This document shows, piece after piece, positions 25,119 to 33,858 of a DNA stretch of 64,000 bases. Origin of the DNA: Solidesulfovibrio carbinolicus (GTDB lineage: Bacteria; Desulfobacterota; Desulfovibrionia; Desulfovibrionales; Desulfovibrionaceae). Under the pieces are notes generated by a model. It was not told where the DNA came from. It saw only the letters and a program-made list of their open reading frames with translations, and did no database searches. Position 1 is the stretch's first letter. The number at the start of each line of letters is the position of its first letter. Location of the stretch: NCBI RefSeq assembly GCF_004135975.1, contig NZ_CP026538.1, forward strand, positions 3,596,001 through 3,660,000, in the 5' to 3' direction. A program made the position numbers and the translations under genes.

Positions 25119-27038
25119 ATGGGCGACGCCCGAAAAATCTACGACGACACCCTGCCCGGCCTGCTGCTGCGGCGCGCCCGCGCCCATGGCGCAAAGACCG
25201 CCCTGCGCGAAAAACAGTGGGGCGTGTGGCAGCGCTTTTCCTGGAGCGACTACCTCACCGCCGCGGCCGAATTTGCCGGCGGCCTCAAAAAATACGGCCT
25301 GGGCCGGGGCGACATCGTCATCCTCATTGGCGACAACCGACCCGAGTGGCTCTTTGCCGAACTGGCAATCCAGGCCCTTGGCGGCATTGCCCTGGGCCTG
25401 TACCAGGACGCCCCGGCCGAGGAGATCGCCCACATCTTCAAACTGTCCGAAGCAAGGCTGGTCGTCGCCGAAGACCAGGAGCAGGTGGACAAGATCCTGG
25501 GCCTTCGCCCCGAGCTGCCGCATCTGGCCCACATCGTCTACCACGATGCCAAGGGCCTGGCCGGCCTGGACGAACCCGGACTGGTCAGCTTTGAGGCCGT
25601 GCGCAACCTTGGCCGCGAACTGGCCGGCGAGTTTGAAGCCTGGACCCAGGCCCTTTCCCCGGATGATCCCTGCCTCATTGCCACCACCTCCGGCACCACC
25701 GGCCGGCCCAAGCTGGCCCTGCTCTCACACAAAAACCTCCTGGCCATGGCCCACAACCTGGGGCTGGTGGACGCCAAGCGCGACACCGACGAGTTCGTCT
25801 CCTTCCTGCCCCTGGCCTGGATGGGCGAGCAGATGATGGCCGCCGCCTCGGCGCTCCTTTTCGGCTTCACCGTCAATTTCCCCGAAGACCCGGACACGGT
25901 GCAGGAAAACATCCGGGAGATCGGTCCCCACGTCATCTTCTCCCCTCCGCGCGTCTGGGAGAATCTGGCCGCCCGGGTCCGGGTCAAGATCATGGAGACC
26001 ACGCCGCTCAAACGCTTTCTCTACGAAAAGCTCCTGCCCATCGGCATCCGCTACGCCGATGCCCGCTTTGCCGGCCGCAAGCCGGGCCTGCCCCTGCGTC
26101 TGGCCTATTTCCTCGCCTGGGTCTGCCTGTTCCGGGCGCTCAAAGACCGGCTCGGTTTTTCCAACGTCCGTTCGGCCAGCACCGGCGGCGCGGCCCTTGG
26201 TCCCGACGCCTTCCGCTTTTTCCACGCCATGGGCGTCAATCTTAAGCAGATATACGGCCAGACCGAAATCGCCGGCATCTCCTGCATCCACCGCGACGGG
26301 GCCGTGGATTTCACTTCGGTGGGCCAGCCCATCCCGGACACCGAGCTGACCATTGCCGCAGACGGCGAGATTCTGTCCAAAAGCCCGTCGGTCTTTCTCG
26401 GCTATTACAAAAACCCCGAGGCCACGGCCGAAACCCTCACCGACGACGGCCGGTTGCGTTCGGGCGATGCCGGCTATTTCGACGACGCCGGCCGGCTGGT
26501 GGTCATCGACCGGGTCAAGGACGTCATGACCCTGGCCGACGGCTTCAAGTTCTCGCCCCAGTTCATGGAGAACAAGCTCAAGTTCTCGCCCTACGTCAAA
26601 GAAGCCGTGGTCCTCGGCCACACCCGCGACCATCTGGCCGCCATCGTCTGCATCGACGCCGAGATCGTCGGCCGCTGGGCCGAGTCCAAGGGCCTCACCT
26701 ATACCACCTACCAGGATCTTGCCGCCAAGGCCGAGGTCTACGGGCTGGTGCAGGGCGAGATCGCCGGCATAAACGCCGGGTTGGCTCCCAAGATGCGGGT
26801 GCGCCGCTTCGCTTTGCTGTTTAAGGAACTCGACGCCGACGACGGCGAACTGACCCGCACCCGCAAGGTGCGCCGCAAAGTGGTCGGCGAGCGCTATGCC
26901 GGCCTCATCGAGGCGCTCTACTCCGACGCCTGCAGCCTCAATCTGCGGGCCGAGATCACCTACCAGGACGCCAGCGTCCGGGAGATGTGCGGCGAACTGC
27001 GTCTGGAAAACGTGGCCGAGACGGCCGGTCCCGGCTGA
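25119..27038 (+). CDS. long-chain acyl-CoA synthetase-like AMP-binding enzyme
   Basis: About 639 residues from the ATG at 25119, typical of bacterial FAA1-type acyl-CoA ligases. The AMP-binding P-loop is TTSGTTGRPKLALLSHKN, followed by the A5 motif YGQTEIAG, the A7 motif RSGDAGYFDDAGRLVVIDRVKD, and the linker to the C-terminal lid domain. The enzyme makes acyl-adenylate and then acyl-CoA from a carboxylic acid, ATP and CoA. In this operon the substrate is perhaps a branched or aromatic acid made from the transported amino acid. The open frame extends into the MITE-like element upstream, so I take the first ATG after it. GCGGA precedes it as a weak ribosome-binding site. Confidence 0.88.
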   Translation: MGDARKIYDDTLPGLLLRRARAHGAKTALREKQWGVWQRFSWSDYLTAAAEFAGGLKKYGLGRGDIVILIGDNRPEWLFAELAIQALGGIALGLYQDAPAEEIAHIFKLSEARLVVAEDQEQVDKILGLRPELPHLAHIVYHDAKGLAGLDEPGLVSFEAVRNLGRELAGEFEAWTQALSPDDPCLIATTSGTTGRPKLALLSHKNLLAMAHNLGLVDAKRDTDEFVSFLPLAWMGEQMMAAASALLFGFTVNFPEDPDTVQENIREIGPHVIFSPPRVWENLAARVRVKIMETTPLKRFLYEKLLPIGIRYADARFAGRKPGLPLRLAYFLAWVCLFRALKDRLGFSNVRSASTGGAALGPDAFRFFHAMGVNLKQIYGQTEIAGISCIHRDGAVDFTSVGQPIPDTELTIAADGEILSKSPSVFLGYYKNPEATAETLTDDGRLRSGDAGYFDDAGRLVVIDRVKDVMTLADGFKFSPQFMENKLKFSPYVKEAVVLGHTRDHLAAIVCIDAEIVGRWAESKGLTYTTYQDLAAKAEVYGLVQGEIAGINAGLAPKMRVRRFALLFKELDADDGELTRTRKVRRKVVGERYAGLIEALYSDACSLNLRAEITYQDASVREMCGELRLENVAETAGPG

Positions 27039-27096
27039 TTCGCCGCTGTTGCGAAGAATTTGGCCGCCGCCTGCGGCCAGGGCATGAGGAGAGAGC

Positions 27097-27984
27097 GTGG
27101 ACTATTATCTGCAACTGCTTGTTTCGGGGCTGGTCATCGGCAGCATCTACAGCCTCGTGGCCCTGGGTTTTGTCATCATCTACAAGGCCACCAAGGTGGT
27201 CAATTTCGCCCAGGGCGAACTGGTCATGGTCGGGGCCTACATCTGTTTTTCGCTGACCGTCCAGGCCAAGCTGCCCTTTCTGGCGGCCTTTTTCCTGACG
27301 CTCGCCTTCTCGTTCATTCTCGGCATCGCCATCGAACGGCTCATCCTGCGGCCCATGATCGGCGAACCCATCATCAGCGTCGTCATGGTCACCATCGGCC
27401 TGTCCTCGGTACTCAAATCCCTGGTCCAGCTGTTCTGGGGCACGCAGATCCAGGTCTTTCCGCCGGTGCTGCCCCAGGAGCCGGTGATGATCGCCGGGCT
27501 GCCCGTGGCCCCGGTCTATCTGGCCGCCTTTGCCCTCTCCATCATCCTCTTCCTCATCTTCTCGGCCTTTTTCAAATACTCGCGCCTGGGCATCGCCATG
27601 CGGGCCACGGCCTTTGACCAGCAGGCCGCCGCCAGCATGGGCATCGGGATTAAAAACATCTTCGCCCTGTCCTGGTGCATCGCCGCCATGGTCTCCTCCA
27701 TCGGCGGGATCATCCTCGGCAACATCAACGGCATAAACGCCCAGCTTGGGCATTTGGGCCTCAAGGTCTTCCCGGCCGTGATCCTCGGCGGCCTGGACAG
27801 CCTGCTCGGCGCGGCCCTGGGCGGCCTTATCATCGGCGTCCTGGAAAACGTCTGCGATGGCGCGGCCAAGGAGTTTCTCGGCCTTGGGGGCTTCAAGGAC
27901 GTGGCCGCTTTTCTCTTCCTCGTCGTCATTCTCATGATCAAACCCTACGGGCTCTTCGGCGCCCGGGAAATCGAGCGGGTGTAG
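27097..27984 (+). CDS. livH: branched-chain amino acid permease LivH
   Basis: 295 residues with about eight TM helices. N-terminal DYYLQLLVSGLVIGSIYSLV and LGFVIIYKATKVVNFAQGEL are highly typical of LivH. The later block MRATAFDQQAAASMGI is the coupling region that contacts the ATPases. It starts with a GTG or the nearby GGAGAGAGC-GTG context at 27097, 58 bp after the ligase gene, and is followed after 3 bp by LivM, so the two permeases are translated together. Confidence 0.95.
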   Translation: MDYYLQLLVSGLVIGSIYSLVALGFVIIYKATKVVNFAQGELVMVGAYICFSLTVQAKLPFLAAFFLTLAFSFILGIAIERLILRPMIGEPIISVVMVTIGLSSVLKSLVQLFWGTQIQVFPPVLPQEPVMIAGLPVAPVYLAAFALSIILFLIFSAFFKYSRLGIAMRATAFDQQAAASMGIGIKNIFALSWCIAAMVSSIGGIILGNINGINAQLGHLGLKVFPAVILGGLDSLLGAALGGLIIGVLENVCDGAAKEFLGLGGFKDVAAFLFLVVILMIKPYGLFGAREIERV

Positions 27985-27987
27985 CCC

Positions 27988-29034
27988 ATGCACGGACAAT
28001 GCGGACTGTTTTTCCGAACCTATGCCGGCGAGGCCCAGCTTTTCCCCGGCCGGTTCTTGAAAATTTCCATGCTCCTTTTTTTTGCGGCCCTGTGCCTGGC
28101 ACCCTGGGCCATGAACAAGTACCTCGTCTCGATCCTGTGCCTGATCAATATTTCCGTCATCGGCGCGGTGTCGCTCAACCTGCTCACCGGTTCCTGCGGC
28201 CAGATCTCCCTGGGCCACGGAGCCTTTTTCGGGGTCGGGGCCTACTCGGCCGCCTATCTGGCCAACCTGGGCCTGCCCTTTCTGCTGGTTCTGCCCGGGG
28301 CCGGGGCCATCACGGCGCTGACCGGCATGGTCTTCGGCCTGCCCTCCCTGCGCCTGAAAGGCATCTATCTGGCCATCGCCACCCTGGCCGCCCAGCTCAT
28401 CCTCGAATACGTCTTTCTCCACTGGGACGCCGTCACCGGCGGCTCCGGCGGCATGGCCCTTGATCCGCCGTCCATCTTCGGTTTCGCCTTTGATTCCGAC
28501 CTCAAGATGTTCTACCTGACCCTGGCCGTGGCCGCCTTGTGCGTCCTTTGCGTGCGAAACGTCATGCGCACCTGCCTGGGCCGGGCCTTTGTGGCCATCC
28601 GCGACTACCACCTCTCGGCCGAGATCGTCGGTGTGGACCTTTTCGCCTACAAGCTGCGGGCCTTTGGCCTCAGTTCCTTTCTGGCCGGTGTGGGCGGGGC
28701 GCTGTGGGGCTCCTACACCATGTACATCACCCCGGAACAGTTCGGCATAGGGCTGTCGGTCAGCTATCTGGCCATGATCATCATCGGGGGCCTGGGCAGC
28801 GTCATCGGCGGCGTTTTCGGCGCAGTCTTTATTACCATCCTGCCGGAACTGCTCAATTTCATCGCCCAACATGCCGGCGCGGCCTTCACGGATTTAAGCG
28901 GCGCGCTGCTGGCCATGAAGGAAGGCGTCTTTGGCCTGGTCCTGGTCCTGTTTCTCATCTTTGAACCCGAAGGGCTGGCCAACCGCTGGCGGCTCGTCAA
29001 ATCCTATTGGAAGCTCTATCCCTTTGCCCATTAG
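27988..29034 (+). CDS. livM: branched-chain amino acid permease LivM
   Basis: 348 residues with about nine TM helices. The family blocks are LNLLTGSCGQISLGHGAFFGVGAY (cut here as LTGSCGQISLGHGAFFG), SGGMALDPPS, and the coupling loop CLGRAFVAIRDYHLSAEIVG. The N-terminal ~15 residues (MHGQCGLFFRTYAGEAQLF) form a short cytoplasmic extension. It forms the transmembrane heterodimer with LivH. The next gene, the binding protein, starts 115 bp downstream after a GC-rich leader with inverted repeats. Confidence 0.94.
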   Translation: MHGQCGLFFRTYAGEAQLFPGRFLKISMLLFFAALCLAPWAMNKYLVSILCLINISVIGAVSLNLLTGSCGQISLGHGAFFGVGAYSAAYLANLGLPFLLVLPGAGAITALTGMVFGLPSLRLKGIYLAIATLAAQLILEYVFLHWDAVTGGSGGMALDPPSIFGFAFDSDLKMFYLTLAVAALCVLCVRNVMRTCLGRAFVAIRDYHLSAEIVGVDLFAYKLRAFGLSSFLAGVGGALWGSYTMYITPEQFGIGLSVSYLAMIIIGGLGSVIGGVFGAVFITILPELLNFIAQHAGAAFTDLSGALLAMKEGVFGLVLVLFLIFEPEGLANRWRLVKSYWKLYPFAH

Positions 29035-29149
29035 CCCTGCGCCGCAAGGCGGCGGACTGTCGGGGCGCGGCGCAAGCCGTCAGGCCAGGGGATTACCGGA
29101 CATCCCGGCGGACAAAGCCGGGACGCAACACGCAACCGTGGGGGGAAAC

Positions 29150-30325
29150 ATGAAACGACTGGCAAAACTGCTCACCCTGGCCCTGGCCTGGACCCTGGCT
29201 GTGCCCGGTGTCGTGCGCGCCGAGGAGACCGTCAACATCGGCCTGCTCTCCGACCTGTCCGGCCCGACCTCGGCCGTGGGCGTGCCCTACTCCGAGGGCA
29301 TCAAGGATGCGGCCAAATATTTAAATGAAAACGGCGGTATCGCCGGCAAGCCCATAAAGCTCATCGAGGTGGACTACGCCTACAACGCCCAGCAGGCCCT
29401 GTCTGCGTATAAGCGCTTCACCTCCCAGGACAAGATCGTGGCCCTGCAGGGCTGGGGCACCCAGGACACCGAAGCCCTGACCAAGTTCGTGGGCAAGGAC
29501 CAGATCCCGACCCTGTCCGCCTCCTACTCCGCCCACCTCACCGATCCGGCCAAGGCCCCGTACAACTTCTTCGTGGCCGCCGACTATTCCACCCAGATTC
29601 GTGGAGCGCTCAAATACTTCAAAGGCAACTGGAAAGAAGCCCGCGCCCCCAAGGTGGCCTTTGTCTACCCCGACCATCCCTACGGGTTGGTGCCCATTCC
29701 GGCGGCCAAGGACTATGCCAAGGAACTGGGCTTTGAGCTCGTGGGTGATGAGACCGTGGCCCTGGGCGCCATGGACGCCATGGCCCAGATGCTGCGCCTG
29801 CAAAAGCTGGCCCCGGACTACGTCTGGATCGGCGGCACCACGCCGTCGGCCGCCGTCATCATGAAGGACGCCCAGAAACTCGGCTTTAAAACCACGTTTT
29901 TCTGCAACATCTGGGGCGTGGACGAGAGCCTGTTCAAGCTGGCCGGCGACGCCGCGGGTGGCGCCTATTCGCTCCAGACCGCCGTGGTCTACGGCCAGAA
30001 GGTTCCCGGCATGGCCGTCATTGAAAAGCTGACGGGCGGCACGCCCAAAATGACCCACTACATCCGGGGCTTTGCCTCCATGCTGGTCATGGCCGAAGGC
30101 CTGAAGATCGCCGCCGCCAAAGGCCCGCTTACCGGCCCGGCCATCAAGGACGCCTTGGAGACGCTGCGCGACTACAATCCCATGGGTCTGACCCCGCCCA
30201 TCAGCTTCTTCCCCAACGACCACCGGCCCAACATGTCGGTCATCATCTACAAGGTCGAAGCCGGCAAGATGGTCGAAGTGGCTACGGAAACCCTGGAACG
30301 CAAGCCCGAATGGCTGGGGAAATAG
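29150..30325 (+). CDS. livK: branched-chain amino acid binding protein LivK
   Basis: 391 residues. It has a signal peptide MKRLAKLLTLALAWTLAVPG cleaved near VRA-EE, then a periplasmic-binding domain of the Leu/Ile/Val type (VNIGLLSDLSGPTSAVGVPY, EVDYAYNAQQALSAYKRF, VAFVYPDHPYGL). The ligand may be a branched-chain amino acid, an amide or an aromatic acid; sequence alone does not decide. The start at 29150 is chosen because GGGGGAA precedes the ATG and the signal peptide begins there; the longer open frame reads through LivM. It ends overlapping LivF by 16 bases if LivF starts at its first ATG. Confidence 0.94.
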   Translation: MKRLAKLLTLALAWTLAVPGVVRAEETVNIGLLSDLSGPTSAVGVPYSEGIKDAAKYLNENGGIAGKPIKLIEVDYAYNAQQALSAYKRFTSQDKIVALQGWGTQDTEALTKFVGKDQIPTLSASYSAHLTDPAKAPYNFFVAADYSTQIRGALKYFKGNWKEARAPKVAFVYPDHPYGLVPIPAAKDYAKELGFELVGDETVALGAMDAMAQMLRLQKLAPDYVWIGGTTPSAAVIMKDAQKLGFKTTFFCNIWGVDESLFKLAGDAAGGAYSLQTAVVYGQKVPGMAVIEKLTGGTPKMTHYIRGFASMLVMAEGLKIAAAKGPLTGPAIKDALETLRDYNPMGLTPPISFFPNDHRPNMSVIIYKVEAGKMVEVATETLERKPEWLGK

Positions 30326-31128
30326 ACGCCGTGGATCTGCTCGCCGTTGAAAACCTCGAAGTCGTTTACAACGACGTGGCGCTGACCCTCAAAGGGCTGT
30401 CGCTTCGCGCCGGGCAGGGTCGGATCACGGCCCTGCTCGGGGCCAACGGGGCCGGGAAGTCCACCACCCTCAAAGCCATCTCCGGGCTTCTGGCCGGCGA
30501 GGACGGAGCCATTACCGACGGGCGCATCGTCTACGACGGCGCGCCCATAAGCCGGCTGGCCCCGGAACGCATCGTGCGCCTGGGCGTGTTCCAGGTCATG
30601 GAAGGACGACGGGTGTTCGAGGACATGAGCGTGGAGGACAACCTGCGCTGCGGCGGCGTCACCCGCCCGGCCAGGGAGTTTCGGGCCAGCGTGGAGCGCG
30701 TCTACGACTACTTCCCGCGCCTCAAGGAACGTCGCCTGCAACTGGCCGGCTACATGTCCGGCGGCGAGCAACAGATGCTGGCCATCGGCCGGGCGCTCAT
30801 CGCCAAACCGCGCCTGCTGCTCCTCGACGAGCCTTCCCTGGGGCTGGCCCCGCTGCTCGTGGAGGAAATCTTTGACATCATCCGCCGGGTCAACCGCGAC
30901 GAGGGCGTGACCATCCTTTTGGTCGAGCAAAACGCCCGGGCGGCGCTCGGTATCGCCGATGTCGGCTTTATCATGGAAAACGGCCGCATCGTCCTCGACG
31001 GCACGTCCCAGGAACTTTTAAACAACCCCGATGTCCAGGAATTCTATCTGGGCCTGTCCCACGGCGGCGAAAAACGCCGCTACCGGGACGTCAAACACTA
31101 CCGCCGCCGCAAACGCTGGCTGGGGTAG
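30310..31128 (+). CDS. livF: branched-chain amino acid ABC transporter ATPase LivF
   Basis: 272 residues. It has Walker A GANGAGKSTTL, the signature YMSGGEQQMLAIGRAL, Walker B LLLLDEPSLGLAPLL with catalytic Glu, and the H-loop VEQNARAAL. The Walker B sequence is the standard LivF one and separates it from LivG upstream. The true start may be the GTG at 30331, which has GGGGA ten bases before it and begins VDLLAVENLEVVYND; the ATG at 30310 lies inside LivK. The C-terminus is basic (RRYRDVKHYRRRKR). A GC-rich hairpin without a T-run follows (31166-31188). Confidence 0.94.
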   Translation: MAGEIDAVDLLAVENLEVVYNDVALTLKGLSLRAGQGRITALLGANGAGKSTTLKAISGLLAGEDGAITDGRIVYDGAPISRLAPERIVRLGVFQVMEGRRVFEDMSVEDNLRCGGVTRPAREFRASVERVYDYFPRLKERRLQLAGYMSGGEQQMLAIGRALIAKPRLLLLDEPSLGLAPLLVEEIFDIIRRVNRDEGVTILLVEQNARAALGIADVGFIMENGRIVLDGTSQELLNNPDVQEFYLGLSHGGEKRRYRDVKHYRRRKRWLG

Positions 31129-31165
31129 GGGTAACAGAATACATAAGAAAAGACGCCTCCGGCGG

Positions 31166-31188
31166 CCGGGGGGGATAATCCCCCCCGG
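31166..31188 (+). terminator. GC-rich hairpin after livF
   Basis: 8-bp stem CCGGGGGG with its complement around a 6-base loop GATAAT. It is followed by ACCCCC rather than T, so termination is uncertain. It could lower read-through into the PaaK-like gene. Confidence 0.4.
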
Positions 31189-31300
31189 ACCCCCTTGATG
31201 GAACGAGTTATCAGGGGGTTATGGCGTGAGCTGGCAAGTTGGCCGGTTGTGGACAGGACGGCGGAAACAGACCCAACGCAATTCGAGAAAGAGGCGAAAT

Positions 31301-32569
31301 ATGGACGCAGCAAAGCCCGCTTCCGGCTTTTATTCCCCCCTGGAGAGCATGGACCGCGAGGCCGTGGCGGCTCGCAAGTTCGACCGCCTGGGCCGGCTCC
31401 TGAGCCATGCCTTCGCGCACAGCGGGGAGTTTCGCAGCCGCCTGGAGGCCGCCGGTCTGGTTCCGTCCGACATCACGTCCTGGGACGATTTCGCCCGCAT
31501 CCCGCCGCTTGGCAAAAAACAGCTCCTCGCCCTCCAGGACGGCGGGGCCGGACTGGCCCGCCTGCTCACCGGCGGCGTTGCCGGGCTGCGCCGCATCTAC
31601 CAGTCGCCGGGACCGCTTTTTGATCCCGAAGGACCGGGACCGGACTATTGGGGCTGGGCCGAGGCCTTTTACGCCGCCGGCTTTGCCCGGGGCGATCTGG
31701 TCCAGATGACGTTTAGCTATCACCTGACCCCGGCCGGCCTCATGCTGGAGGAACCGCTGCTGGAACTCGGATGCGCCGTCATCCCGGCCGGACCGGGCAA
31801 CACCGACGTCCAGATCGACCTCATGACCCGCCTGCCAGTGACCGGGTTCGTCGGCATGACCAGCTACCTCGACGTCATCGCCGACAAGGCCCGGGAGCGG
31901 GGCCTCGACCTGCATCGGGATTTCCGGCTGCGCACGGCCTTTGTGGCGGCCGAGCGTCTGCCCGAGAGCCTGCGCCAGAAAGTCCAGGACGCCTTTGCCA
32001 TGACCATCCTCCAAGGCTACGGCACGGCCGACGTGGGCTGCATCGCCTACGAATGCTCGGAACTCACCGGCATGCACGTCAGTTCCCGGGGCATCCTGGA
32101 AATCTGCGAACCAGGCACCGGCCGGCCCCTGCCAGCCGGCGAAATCGGTGAAGTGGTCTTTACGCCCTTTGTTAACGCCTACCCGCTCATCCGCCTGGCC
32201 ACGGGCGATCTCTCCAAGCTTGCTGACGCGCCCTGCCCCTGCGGGCGCACCGCACCGCGCCTGACCGGCATCCTCGGCCGGGCCGACGATACGGCCAAGG
32301 TCAAAGGACAGTTCATTTATCCGGCCCAGGCCGCCGAAGTCGCCGCCGGCTTCCCGGCCATCGCCGCGTGGCAGATCGTTGTGCAAAATCCCGACGGCAA
32401 GGATGCCATCGAAGTGCGCCTGTGCTGCAGCGCCCCCCTGGACACAGGCGCTTTCGCGGCCCGGTTCCAGGAACGGCTCAAGCTGCGCCCCCAGGTGACG
32501 GTGCTGCCCGCGGGTGAAACCATCAGACCCGACGCGCCCAGACTCATCGATCTGCGCCGTTTCGACTAG
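31301..32569 (+). CDS. phenylacetate-CoA ligase-like AMP-binding protein
   Basis: 422 residues, PaaK-type. Visible parts are the N-terminal RLLSHAFAHSGEFRSRLEAAG, the IPPLGKKQLLALQ segment, then motifs of the adenylation core (QGYGTADVGCIAYEC, STRE-type RLATGDLSKLADAPCPCGRTAPRL with the paired Cys usual in PaaK, and GRADDTAKVKGQFIYP). The P-loop T/S-rich motif is weak (RRIYQSPGPLFDPEG instead of SSGTTG), as in a subfamily of PaaK relatives of unsettled activity. The start has GAGGCGA before the ATG. It is the last gene of the liv operon and probably activates an aromatic acid derived from the transported compound. Confidence 0.85.
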   Translation: MDAAKPASGFYSPLESMDREAVAARKFDRLGRLLSHAFAHSGEFRSRLEAAGLVPSDITSWDDFARIPPLGKKQLLALQDGGAGLARLLTGGVAGLRRIYQSPGPLFDPEGPGPDYWGWAEAFYAAGFARGDLVQMTFSYHLTPAGLMLEEPLLELGCAVIPAGPGNTDVQIDLMTRLPVTGFVGMTSYLDVIADKARERGLDLHRDFRLRTAFVAAERLPESLRQKVQDAFAMTILQGYGTADVGCIAYECSELTGMHVSSRGILEICEPGTGRPLPAGEIGEVVFTPFVNAYPLIRLATGDLSKLADAPCPCGRTAPRLTGILGRADDTAKVKGQFIYPAQAAEVAAGFPAIAAWQIVVQNPDGKDAIEVRLCCSAPLDTGAFAARFQERLKLRPQVTVLPAGETIRPDAPRLIDLRRFD

Positions 32570-33128
32570 CCTCAGGGCTGGCAGGCAGACCCAAACAAGG
32601 CCGATGGGAATAATGGAGACAGCCAGGGACATCATCCCGCGCAGGCCGCCCCCCTGAGTTTCGTGAATTGGAGCCGCCCCGGCTCCGCATTTCCCTAGAA
32701 TCCCAGGCCAAAAGATTATCCAGGCAGGTTATCCAACAGAAAAAGGGGTCAGATCTTTCGATCTGACCCTTTGAAATCTCTGGTCGGGATGAGAGGATTT
32801 GAACCTCCGCCCCCCTGAACCCCATGGGCCGGGCACCTGATCTGAATTCTGAAATCATTGGATATTTTTTTGAAAATGATAACTTTTTTCCGACATACCT
32901 GCTTGGCGACGAAGGGGAACGGTTCTCCAGATGTTATCCAGATTGCAGCGGCGGCCCCGGGAAAAATATCCCCCTGTTCTAGGTCAAAACGCCCTCTCCC
33001 CTCTCCTCGCCTTGGATAACATCCAAAAATCTATTACAGCCGATCTCCTTGACCAACAGTCCCCCAAAGGGGATAAGTCAAGTACCTCTCTCGCCGCTCA
33101 TACTTACAAACCAAGGGGGACTTCATCC
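32570..33128. other. non-coding region with tRNA-Pro att copy
   Basis: No gene. It contains the attachment-site repeat (32671-32824), then an AT-rich 300-bp stretch with an 11-bp inverted repeat (GATGTTATCCA at 32930-32940, complement at 33013-33023) upstream of the glutaredoxin gene. Confidence 0.5.
32671..32824 (-). repeat. tRNA-Pro 3' end repeat (copy 2, att-like)
   Basis: On the minus strand 32781-32824 reads as the 3' part of a tRNA: anticodon-loop end GGGGTTCAG, T-arm GGAGGTTCAAATCCTC, and acceptor strand with CCA (TCATCCCGACCA). It is followed by a tRNA-type terminator hairpin (32744-32772, GGGTCAGATC and complement) and the GGTTATCC/GGAATCCCAGG-type blocks. It agrees with 52928-52972 in 44 of 45 bases, but the hairpin stem differs from that copy. 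No 5' half of the tRNA is attached. Confidence 0.8.
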
Positions 33129-33425
33129 ATGTCTGCCAAAGTAAAAATTTACACCCTCTCAACTTGCTCACACTGCACCCAAGCCAAAGACTTTCTCGAC
33201 GAACGCAATGTCGCCTATGACCCCGTCAGCGTGGACTTCATGTCCGGCGACGAGCGAACCCAGGTTCTCGACACACTCCGCAAGCTCAACCCGGCAATCA
33301 CGTTCCCGACCATCGTCATCGGCGAAAAGGTTATCGTGGGATTTCGCCGCGAAGAAATTGAAGCTGCCCTCAAGGAAGCCGACATCGAGACGGAAGTCAA
33401 AGCTCCGACTTGGCAACAGCCCTGA
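33129..33425 (+). CDS. glutaredoxin family protein
   Basis: 98 residues with a thioredoxin fold of the glutaredoxin type. The active site is CSHC (residues 13-16, in YTLSTCSHCTQAKDFLDERN), the cis-Pro motif FPTIVIGEKVIVGF comes at about 59-72, and the GF pair is followed by the usual C-terminal helix. It presumably reduces disulfides or glutathione mixed disulfides in the cytoplasm. The start is supported by GGGGGAC before the ATG; the open frame runs further upstream without a site. A hairpin (ACCTCCG with complement, 33443-33472) follows. Confidence 0.9.
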   Translation: MSAKVKIYTLSTCSHCTQAKDFLDERNVAYDPVSVDFMSGDERTQVLDTLRKLNPAITFPTIVIGEKVIVGFRREEIEAALKEADIETEVKAPTWQQP

Positions 33426-33473
33426 AAGAGACTGAATAAACCTCCGCACAACCGGCCAGAACCGGAGGTGTCA

Positions 33474-33627
33474 TCATTGCTCTTGAGGGGTAACAGTCCA
33501 TATCCGTTTCAATGGGGGCTCAGTCTTCAAATCTTCATCGAATTTTTCGTACGTCAAGAACAACTGCTCAAGTAATTCCTTCTGCGACCAAAGCCTTACT
33601 CGGAAGAAACTTGCCGCCTGTTCTCGC
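33474..33627 (-). pseudogene. restriction endonuclease C-terminal fragment
   Basis: On the minus strand the frame ends with AASFFRVRLWSQKELLEQ, LFLTYEKFDEDLKTEPPLKR and IWTVTPQEQ, the conserved end of Mrr-like restriction endonucleases. The part upstream of about 33627 (PAASRREQ and before) is unrelated. The N-terminal half of the same kind of gene lies at 38417-38710 on the same strand, ending in almost the same 17 residues. The 4.8 kb between them hold a complete sensor cassette, so the gene appears split by insertion. Confidence 0.7.
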
Positions 33628-33743
33628 CTCGAAGCAGCCGGAGCACGGCCTGAGTCTTGTGAGGCGCCCAGAATCGCTTGAGTGCTTCTCCCTCTCTCAG
33701 CATACGGCACATCCCGAGCGGCAGAGTCATACCGCCAAGTTGG

Positions 33744-33770
33744 TGTCCAAGAAAACCCTAGGCCAATCCA
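33744..33770 (+). repeat. 27-bp exact repeat, copy 2
   Basis: Exact copy of 10803-10829. It lies 61 bp before the first possible start of the sensor kinase gene and 120 bp from the restriction endonuclease fragment, at the left edge of the inserted cassette. Confidence 0.7.
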
Positions 33771-33858
33771 CTAGTGAAAATTGACAGACTGCGCCGTCTG
33801 TGCGATATTGTAAAAAAATAGTGTATCTTAGATGATGCAATCCAGACCGGGAGGGGCG

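Noticed and set aside
26956-28872. 638-codon minus-strand frame opposite livH and livM
   Set aside because: Asp/Gly/Gln-rich low-complexity translation typical of the strand opposite membrane-protein genes; no motif or start signal.
29036-29149. Leader of livK with GGGACGCAA and GCCGGGAC blocks resembling a cyclic di-GMP (GEMM) riboswitch
   Set aside because: The receptor, tetraloop and P1 helix could not be laid out; only a short motif matches.
32781-32824. Functional tRNA-Pro genes at 32.8 and 52.9 kb
   Set aside because: Only the 3' part is present at both places. The sequence where the 5' half should lie does not form an acceptor or D-arm.
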